The position numbers were made by a program, and so were the translations under genes. Below, piece by piece: positions 1 to 6,953 of a DNA stretch of 6,953 nucleotides; positions within the stretch are counted from its first letter, which is position 1; each line of letters begins with the position of its first letter. The notes beneath the pieces are model-generated. The model saw only the letters and a list, made by a program, of their open reading frames with translations, searched no databases and was not told the DNA's origin. The stretch is from AA29 sp041481445 (GTDB lineage Bacteria; Acidobacteriota; Vicinamibacteria; Fen-336): contig JBGPBV010000244.1 in assembly GCA_041481445.1 (NCBI GenBank), positions 1-6,953 of the forward strand, in the 5' to 3' direction.

Positions 1-1
1 C

Positions 2-538
2 GCGCTCTACGACGGCGGCCGGCGCAGCGACGTCTGGCACTTCACGGCCCTGCCGTCGGAGACCGACAACAAGCTGCTCCCGAACTACTGGATCGAGGAC
101 GTCGAGGCGGGCCCGGCGGGCACGTTGGCTCTCCGCCTCCATGGGAGGATGGCCCGCCCGCAGGGAGCCTGGTGGGCCGCGGGCCGCGTCGTCACGCTGA
201 GGGCCGGCGACGGCGCGCTGACCGTCGCCCACGTGCGCAACGCGTTCGGCTTCATCCAGGGCTACGACCTGGGCGACGACTCGCGCCCGCCCACTCTCGC
301 GGCCAGCGCGGAGCGCGAGGTCGAAGGGCGCTTCGAGCGCCGTGACCTCGACCCGGTTCCGGCCGAGGTCCTCGAGACGTGTGGTACCCCGGAAGGACTG
401 GAGGGCTGGGACGAGATGGAGCGGCTGGCCAAGTGCCTGACGCGCGCACCTGGCGCCAAGACCTCCACGCGCTCTCCCCAAGAGCCCTCGTTCGCGGAGC
501 GCGGCGGCAAGCCGCCGGAACCGCCGAAGGACGACTAG
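2..538 (+). CDS. Unrecognised protein, 3' end only (5' end beyond left edge)
   Basis: The frame is open from the first bases of the window to a TAG stop at 536-538, giving 178 visible residues. The true start lies outside, so the internal ATG/GTG/TTG codons here should not be taken as starts. I do not recognise the family. The first two thirds look like a folded domain, mostly short beta-type stretches rich in Trp and aromatics (VWHFTALP near residues 11-18, NYWIEDVE near 29-36, AFGFIQGYDLG near 82-92). The last 40 or so residues are Pro/Lys/Glu/Asp-rich and probably disordered, ending PPEPPKDD. Two cysteines sit at residues 127 and 145. No transmembrane segment is visible in this part. Codon use is GC3-rich like the neighbours, which supports it as a real gene. 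It converges on the glycosyltransferase gene with only 7 bp between stop codons. Whether it is secreted cannot be judged without the N-terminus. Confidence 0.75.
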   Translation, partial: ALYDGGRRSDVWHFTALPSETDNKLLPNYWIEDVEAGPAGTLALRLHGRMARPQGAWWAAGRVVTLRAGDGALTVAHVRNAFGFIQGYDLGDDSRPPTLAASAEREVEGRFERRDLDPVPAEVLETCGTPEGLEGWDEMERLAKCLTRAPGAKTSTRSPQEPSFAERGGKPPEPPKDD

Positions 539-545
539 GTCACTC

Positions 546-2072
546 TCAGGCGGCGGCGGGCATGGGCTCCGTCTCCGTGGCCTCTACGGCGAGCGGCCAC
601 CGCAACGCGATCACGGCGACGGCGATGGTGGCCAGCTGCGGAACGACGGTGATGAGGGCGAGGACCCTGGGCGCGATCGAATCCAGTGGCACGTAGAGAT
701 TGAAGCAGACCCACACCAGCGCCAGCAGCAGGAGATTCTTCGCGGTCGGCAGCCGGTAGGCGGCGAGAAGCGTCAACAGCCAGACCGCCGGGAACGCTCC
801 GTACCCCTGGGGGAGGAAGGGGCTGCGCAACGTGGCGAGGATCAGGATGGCGAGCCACGCCGCGGGGGCCTCGCCGTCGCGGGCCGCGCCTCGGGCCACG
901 AGGGCGATCGCGCCGAGGACGACGAGCGTGTAGATCCATCCGACGACCTTGGCGGCGGCGAAGCCCATCCCCGCGACGCCGAACAGCTTCAGCTTGAACA
1001 CGATTCCCGGGATGGACAGGTTGACGGCCACGGCGGATGGATTCCGGAAGGCGGCGAAGGCCTCGCCTCCGAGGACACGCGGAAGTTGCTCGCGGAACGC
1101 CACGAAAGGCGCCAGGCCGCCGTCGAGCAGGCTGAGAAGGACCACCACGCCGGAGAATGCCGCCGTCCAGGCCGCGGCGCGCCATTGCCGTCGCGCCAGG
1201 AGGTACGCCACCAGCATCCCCGGGTAGAGCTTGCTCACGCTCGCGTAGGCAAGGAGCGCTCCCCCGGCCGCAAAGCGGCGTCGCTCGAAGAGCACCATCG
1301 CGCACATGGAGATCGCGATCACCACGATCTGCACGTTCCCCTTCTGCAGCGTGTTCAGCATCGGAAAGCCCGTCCAGACGAGCGGGGCGAGGAGCACCGC
1401 CCGGGTCCCGGCCACGGGCCCGAGGACGCGGGCGACGGCCATCATCCCCAGGAGCAGCACGGCCGCGGACATGCCGAACCAGACCAGGCGCAGCCGCGGG
1501 AAATCGGGGGCGACGAGCCCGAGCGCGCGTGGCAGCAGGAGGAAGGGTGGGGGGTACTCGAACGCGTCGATGTTGAACGGTCCCAGGGTCCGCGGTATGC
1601 GCTTCGCCGTCGGGTCGCCGGGCAGCGAGGAGAGCGCACCGTCGTAGATGTTGGGCGTCGTCAAGAGCGCCTGCCCGGCGACGAAGTAGGCCGTCAGGCA
1701 CGAGTGGCGCTTCTCGAACTCACTCGAAGGGAACTGCGAGTAGGCGACCTGCGCCGGCGAGACGATGAAGACGGCGAGGCGGGCGAGCTGGACGAGGGCG
1801 GCGATCGTCGCGACGGCGGAGACGATCCGGAGCGGACGCGAGGTCGCGTCGGGGTCGTACGACACGATCGGATGCTTCCAGAGGAGCACCGCGACGAGGG
1901 CGCCGCACACGGCGCCGATCGGGACCGCGGCCACCAGCGACGCGGTCACGCCCGCCCCGATCGTGAAGGCGGCAATCGCGGCCACCGAAGCCACCGCGAT
2001 CGCGACGGCGGCGCGAAGGACGTGTCCTCCGCCTGCGGACGACCGGTCCTTGACTTGTCGAAGAGCGAGCAT
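546..2072 (-). CDS. GT87 (DUF2029)-like polytopic membrane glycosyltransferase
   Basis: A 508-residue, very hydrophobic protein with roughly ten or more membrane segments (for example about 21-40, 44-64, 82-104, 200-215, 225-262, 268-293, 300-317, 365-394, 405-416, 425-462, 468-490). Recognisable GT87 family features are the loop with YFVAGQALL...NIYD (129-144), FEYPPPF at 171-177, GNVQ at 245-248 followed by a membrane helix, SKLYPGML at 280-287, and LRSPFLPQGY at 415-424. GT87 enzymes have the GT-C fold and transfer sugars, typically mannose from polyprenyl-phosphate-mannose, on the outer face of the inner membrane; mycobacterial PimE is a known member. Donor and acceptor here are unknown. 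I chose the ATG at 2072 because residues upstream of it, back to a GTG at 2186, look like non-coding translation. The ribosome site is weak (G-run at 2081-2085, 8 nt upstream). The usual acidic residue in the first extracytoplasmic loop is not obvious. The gene is divergent from the TonB receptor and convergent with the left-edge gene. Family assignment is by motif recall only. Confidence 0.85.
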   Translation of the reverse strand: MLALRQVKDRSSAGGGHVLRAAVAIAVASVAAIAAFTIGAGVTASLVAAVPIGAVCGALVAVLLWKHPIVSYDPDATSRPLRIVSAVATIAALVQLARLAVFIVSPAQVAYSQFPSSEFEKRHSCLTAYFVAGQALLTTPNIYDGALSSLPGDPTAKRIPRTLGPFNIDAFEYPPPFLLLPRALGLVAPDFPRLRLVWFGMSAAVLLLGMMAVARVLGPVAGTRAVLLAPLVWTGFPMLNTLQKGNVQIVVIAISMCAMVLFERRRFAAGGALLAYASVSKLYPGMLVAYLLARRQWRAAAWTAAFSGVVVLLSLLDGGLAPFVAFREQLPRVLGGEAFAAFRNPSAVAVNLSIPGIVFKLKLFGVAGMGFAAAKVVGWIYTLVVLGAIALVARGAARDGEAPAAWLAILILATLRSPFLPQGYGAFPAVWLLTLLAAYRLPTAKNLLLLALVWVCFNLYVPLDSIAPRVLALITVVPQLATIAVAVIALRWPLAVEATETEPMPAAA

Positions 2073-2137
2073 GGCCAAAACCCCCGTTCGCGGTTGCGGT
2101 CCATCAGGCGGGGAGAAAAGGGCCAGCCCGACATTGC

Positions 2138-2167
2138 AGAGTACTCGTTCCGGGACGAATCGGCCAA
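2138..2167 (-). promoter_or_regulatory. Candidate promoter for the glycosyltransferase gene
   Basis: Read on the minus strand, TTGGCC (2167-2162) resembles a -35 box at 4 of 6 positions. It is followed after 18 nt by TACTCT (2143-2138), a 3-of-6 match to the -10 consensus that keeps the key T-A and final T. Transcription would start near 2131, leaving a leader of about 60 nt before the ATG at 2072. The match is weak and short motifs like this arise by chance; support comes mostly from its position. Confidence 0.28.
2145..2158. repeat. 14-bp imperfect inverted repeat, possible operator
   Basis: TCGTTCC-GGGACGA forms two 7-bp arms with one mismatch (a G-T apposition) and no spacer. It lies in the spacer between the candidate -35 and -10 boxes of the glycosyltransferase promoter, where a bound repressor would block polymerase. 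No regulator gene is present in the window and I do not recognise the site as that of a known family. Such an imperfect palindrome can occur by chance in GC-rich DNA. Confidence 0.25.
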
Positions 2168-2273
2168 TCGGGCCCCACGGGGTCACTCGTATCGCGTCGG
2201 CGCCCTAGATAGTTGACTTCGCCCGCCACGCAAAATGGGTCATCCGACCGATGCGGCGCGGGCCGCCGGGGCG

Positions 2274-2279
2274 TATTCT
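2274..2279 (+). promoter_or_regulatory. Candidate -10 box for the TonB receptor gene
   Basis: TATTCT matches the -10 consensus at 4 of 6 positions, including TA at the start and T at the end, and stands out in GC-rich surroundings. No convincing -35 hexamer lies 16-18 nt upstream. If it is used, transcription would begin about 7 nt downstream, at or next to the ATG at 2286, giving a leader of about 60 nt ahead of the receptor start. Confidence 0.33.
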
Positions 2280-2285
2280 CTCGAC

Positions 2286-2336
2286 ATGCGCCGTTCATTC
2301 GAGGAATCCTCGTGCCTCGATGGCGTTCGTGTCTGA
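2286..2336 (+). CDS. Possible 16-residue leader peptide upstream of the TonB receptor
   Basis: An ATG at 2286 opens a 16-codon frame (MRRSFEESSCLDGVRV) that ends with TGA at 2334-2336, the last base of which is the first base of the receptor's Shine-Dalgarno sequence. It is in a different frame from the receptor. There is no Shine-Dalgarno sequence in front of it. The candidate -10 box at 2274-2279 would place the transcript's 5' end almost exactly on this ATG, so leaderless translation is possible. Ribosomes finishing here would be released about 10 nt before the receptor ATG, which would favour translational coupling. The peptide has no recognisable homology and no run of one amino acid of the attenuator type. 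A random short frame is a serious alternative. Confidence 0.27.
   Translation: MRRSFEESSCLDGVRV
2300..2312 (+). repeat. Inverted repeat / hairpin in the TonB receptor leader
   Basis: CGAGGAATCCTCG is a perfect palindrome of two 6-bp arms around one central base. As RNA it would form a 5-bp stem with a 3-nt loop. The left arm can alternatively pair with CCTCGA at 2315-2320. The GGAATCCTC part (2303-2311) is complementary, with one bulged base, to GAGGTTCC at 2339-2346, which contains the ribosome site. It could equally be a DNA operator just downstream of the candidate transcription start. No function is known. Confidence 0.38.
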
Positions 2337-2343
2337 AGGAGGT
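2336..2343 (+). promoter_or_regulatory. Shine-Dalgarno site fixing the TonB receptor start
   Basis: AAGGAGGT is a full-strength match to the 16S anti-Shine-Dalgarno sequence, ending 3 nt before the ATG at 2347. It decides the start against the in-frame ATG codons at 2320 and 2251, neither of which has a ribosome site. The chosen start also places a standard signal peptide at the very N-terminus. Confidence 0.85.
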
Positions 2344-2346
2344 TCC

Positions 2347-5010
<2,664 letters not shown>

Positions 5011-5011
5011 G

Positions 5012-6952
5012 TCACTCGTACCGGATCGCGACCATGGGATCGACCTTGATCGCGCGGCGGGCGGGCAGGTAGCAGGCGAGGAGGGCGAGCAGCGCGAGCA
5101 GAAGGGCCGCGGCCGCGAACGTGGCGGGGTCGGCGGCGCCCACGCCGTAGAGCAGGCTGGACACGAGGCGGGTGAGGGCCAGCGCCCCCACCAGGCCGAG
5201 CCCCACGCCGGAGACGGCGAGGGCCATCCCCTTCCCGAGCACGAGGGAGAGGATGTCGCGCCGGCTCGCGCCGAGGGCCAGGCGCACGCCGATCTCCGAC
5301 GTGTGCTGGGCCACGAAATACGACAGGACGCCGTAGACGCCGAGCGAGGCCAGGAGCAGGGCGAGGGCGGCGAAGGCGGCGACCAGGGACGCGCCCAGCC
5401 GGCGCTGGACGACCTCCTCGTCCAGGACCTCGTCGAAGGTGCGGACGTTCGAGACCGCCTGCTCGGGATCCACCGCGCGGACGGCCTCCTTGACCGCGGG
5501 CACCAGGCTCATCGGATCCGCGGCCGTGGTCCGCACCACGAGGTCGCGGGGCGCGAACCACGGCTGGTCCGTGACCTGCGCGTACGGGAAGTACGTCTCG
5601 GCCTTCACCGGCACGTCGAGGCCCATCTGCCGCACGTCTCCCACCACGCCCACGATCGTGATCCAGGCCGAGGAGTCGTCGCCCGTCCGGAACCGCTTCC
5701 CCAACACGTCCGCGCCCGGCCAGTACTGGCGGGCCATCGTCTCGTTGACGATGGCGACCGGCTGCGAGTGCTCGCCGTCCGTGCGCTCGAAGGCCCGGCC
5801 GCGCCGCAGCGGGATGCCCATCGTCCGCAGGTAGTCCGTGCTGACCTGCCGGTGGTTCGCGTCGTAGGTCCGGTGCGGATCCACGGGGCCCTCGGGCACG
5901 AACCCGTTCGTCCCGCCCTTCCATTCGAGCGGCACCGACGTGCTGTATCCCGCGGACACGACCCCGGGCAGCCGCCGCACGCGGTCCAGCACGTCTTCAT
6001 AGAAGGCGGCCCGCCGCGACCCCTCGCCGTACTTGTACTGGGGCAGGACCGTGCGCAGGGTCAAGAGCTGCTCCGGCACGAGGCCGAGGTCGGCGTAGCG
6101 CAGGCGGTAGAGCGTCTGCCCGAGCAGGCCCGCGCCGACCAGCAGCATCAGCGTCGCCGCCAGCTCGCCGACCACGAGCGCGTCGCGCAGCCGCCGGTGT
6201 CCGGCCCCCGCCACTCCACGTCCGCCCTGCCGCAGGGTCGTGTTCAGGTCGCCGCGGGTCGCCTGGAGCGCGGGCGCGAGGCCGAACAGGAGGCCGGTCA
6301 TCGTGGAGAGGACGACGGCGACGGCCAGGGCCCGGCCGTCGAGCTCCGGATGCACGGCCAGCACCAGCCCCGGCGGCACGAGCTGCTGGAGCGAGGAGAG
6401 GGCGGCGGACGCGACCAGCAGCGCCAGCGCCCCGCCGATCGCGGCCAGCAGGAGGCTCTCGGTCAGGAGCTGCCGGACGACCCGCGCGCGCGTCGCCCCC
6501 AGCGCCGTCCGCACCGCGATCTCACGCCCGCGGGACGCCGTCCGGGCCAGGAGCAGGCCGGCGACGTTCGCGCAGGTGATGAGCAGCACGAACGTGATGG
6601 CCAGGGCGAGGACGATCAGGGGCCGGCGCGCCTCGCCCACGAGCTGCTCGCGGACGGGCAGGACGAAGGTGGGGAAGCTCTGGTCCGGGAACTGGCGGGC
6701 GAGGCCGCGCACGACCGCGTCGATGTCGGCCTGGGCGCCGGCGGCGGCCACGCCCGGCTTCATCCGTCCGACTACGTTCAGGTAGTGGGCGCCGCGGTTC
6801 GCCCTCTCCTCGGCGTCGAAAGCGGCGGGGGCCCAGACCGCGACGTCGCTCTCGAGGAACTGGAAGTCGCGGGGCATGACGCCGACGATCGTGTACTTGT
6901 CGCCGTTCATGAGGACGTCGCGCCCCACCGCCGCCGGGTCGGCGCCGAACCG
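5012..6952 (-). CDS. ADOP-type duplicated MacB/FtsX permease, N-terminus beyond right edge
   Basis: 646 residues are visible; the frame stays open to the window edge (RFGADPAAVG... precedes the first GTG at 6928), so that GTG is not the true start. The visible order is: the end of a first MacB-type periplasmic domain (about 1-108, with YTIVGVMPRDF at 20-30); three membrane segments (about 111-134, 163-186, 208-229) with the FtsX motif REIAVRTALGATR at 143-155; a fourth membrane segment (about 255-279); a second MacB-type periplasmic domain (about 280-518, with WITIVGVVGDVRQMG at 430-444); and three more segments (about 520-548, 572-600, 608-630) with EIGVRLALGASRRD at 553-566, ending in VAIRYE. 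This tandem arrangement defines the acidobacterial duplicated orphan permeases. The missing part should be the first membrane helix and about 100-150 residues. No ATPase gene lies in the window, though it could lie further right. Related MacB/LolE-type proteins act in efflux or lipoprotein handling; the substrate here is unknown. Confidence 0.93.
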   Translation of the reverse strand, partial: RFGADPAAVGRDVLMNGDKYTIVGVMPRDFQFLESDVAVWAPAAFDAEERANRGAHYLNVVGRMKPGVAAAGAQADIDAVVRGLARQFPDQSFPTFVLPVREQLVGEARRPLIVLALAITFVLLITCANVAGLLLARTASRGREIAVRTALGATRARVVRQLLTESLLLAAIGGALALLVASAALSSLQQLVPPGLVLAVHPELDGRALAVAVVLSTMTGLLFGLAPALQATRGDLNTTLRQGGRGVAGAGHRRLRDALVVGELAATLMLLVGAGLLGQTLYRLRYADLGLVPEQLLTLRTVLPQYKYGEGSRRAAFYEDVLDRVRRLPGVVSAGYSTSVPLEWKGGTNGFVPEGPVDPHRTYDANHRQVSTDYLRTMGIPLRRGRAFERTDGEHSQPVAIVNETMARQYWPGADVLGKRFRTGDDSSAWITIVGVVGDVRQMGLDVPVKAETYFPYAQVTDQPWFAPRDLVVRTTAADPMSLVPAVKEAVRAVDPEQAVSNVRTFDEVLDEEVVQRRLGASLVAAFAALALLLASLGVYGVLSYFVAQHTSEIGVRLALGASRRDILSLVLGKGMALAVSGVGLGLVGALALTRLVSSLLYGVGAADPATFAAAALLLALLALLACYLPARRAIKVDPMVAIRYE

Positions 6953-6953
6953 C

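Larger units (their letters stand above)
2073..2346. promoter_or_regulatory. Divergent intergenic control region
   Basis: This 274-bp stretch separates the divergent start codons of the glycosyltransferase (minus) and the TonB receptor (plus). It is visibly less GC-extreme than the coding regions and contains the only A/T-rich hexamers of the window. The minus-strand half (about 2073-2170) carries a candidate promoter with a small inverted repeat. The plus-strand half (about 2274-2346) carries a candidate -10 box, a short leader with an inverted repeat, a possible leader peptide, and a strong Shine-Dalgarno site. I see no Fur-box-like A/T-rich palindrome, so iron control of the receptor is not supported by the sequence. 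The middle (about 2195-2270) shows nothing I can name, apart from a consensus-like TTGACT at 2213-2218 that lacks a matching -10. Confidence 0.7.

Noticed and set aside
535..1701. 388-codon open frame on the minus strand overlapping the glycosyltransferase in another frame
   Set aside because: The product is Arg/Pro/Ala-rich with no hydrophobic pattern or motif, while the alternative frame gives a complete GT87-like protein.
2073..2186. N-terminal extension of the glycosyltransferase to the GTG at 2186
   Set aside because: The extra 38 residues look like translated leader, have no membrane or signal character, and would run through the candidate promoter and inverted repeat. The ATG at 2072 starts just before the first hydrophobic segment.
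2181..2200. Possible remnant of a second permease gene end in the intergenic region (minus-strand frame reading RYE then stop)
   Set aside because: The match to the permease tail at 5012-5023 is only about 13 of 14 bases. The residues before it (A-P-T) do not fit the family's P-M-V-A-I, and an in-frame stop lies about 18 codons upstream, so chance is the simpler reading.
1086..2216. 376-codon open frame on the plus strand, antisense to the glycosyltransferase
   Set aside because: Its product is dominated by Arg, Glu, His and Gly in repeats typical of a complementary-frame shadow. The opposite strand encodes a coherent membrane protein with family motifs.
2213..2218. TTGACT as a -35 box on the plus strand
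   Set aside because: It is a good hexamer, but no acceptable -10 sequence lies 16-18 nt downstream; the bases there read around ATGGGTC.
2300..2312. Inverted repeat as a Fur or other metal-regulator box
   Set aside because: The site is GC-rich and does not resemble the A/T-rich hexamer repeats of Fur boxes. No metal-regulator gene is present.
2251..2346. Upstream in-frame ATG codons (2251 and 2320) for the TonB receptor
   Set aside because: Neither has a ribosome site, and both would put charged residues ahead of the signal peptide. The ATG at 2347 follows a near-perfect Shine-Dalgarno sequence.

Overview
This is a very GC-rich bacterial window, with strong G/C bias at third codon positions. 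It carries four protein genes, two of them cut by the window edges. The best clue to the source is the right-hand gene. It is a tandemly duplicated MacB/FtsX-type permease of the ADOP kind (acidobacterial duplicated orphan permease), ending in the characteristic ...VAIRYE tail. Together with a TonB-dependent receptor that has a carboxypeptidase-like N-terminal domain, and a GT87-type membrane glycosyltransferase, it suggests a Gram-negative member of the Acidobacteriota or a related soil/sediment phylum. That placement is inference; there is no rRNA or other marker gene here.

Layout: (1) 2-538, plus strand: 3' end of an unrecognised gene that runs off the left edge. (2) 546-2072, minus strand: multi-pass GT87/DUF2029-like glycosyltransferase, convergent with gene 1 across a 7-bp gap. 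(3) 2073-2346: divergent 274-bp control region holding candidate promoters for both neighbours, a small inverted repeat on the glycosyltransferase side, and a short leader with a possible 16-codon leader peptide, a hairpin and a strong Shine-Dalgarno site on the receptor side. (4) 2347-5010, plus strand: complete TonB-dependent outer-membrane receptor. (5) 5012-6952, minus strand: ADOP permease, lacking its N-terminus because it runs off the right edge, convergent with the receptor across a single base.

Strands alternate (+, -, +, -), so no two adjacent genes share an operon inside the window and the genes look individually transcribed. All relate to the cell envelope where function can be guessed: inner-membrane lipid-linked glycosyl transfer, outer-membrane uptake, and an inner-membrane/periplasmic permease. 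Nothing in the sequence ties them into one pathway. I see no tRNA, rRNA, CRISPR array, insertion sequence, phage gene or defence module. The least explained part is the short leader of the receptor gene, which may form a translational control element. That is a hypothesis from inspection by eye, not a demonstrated system.
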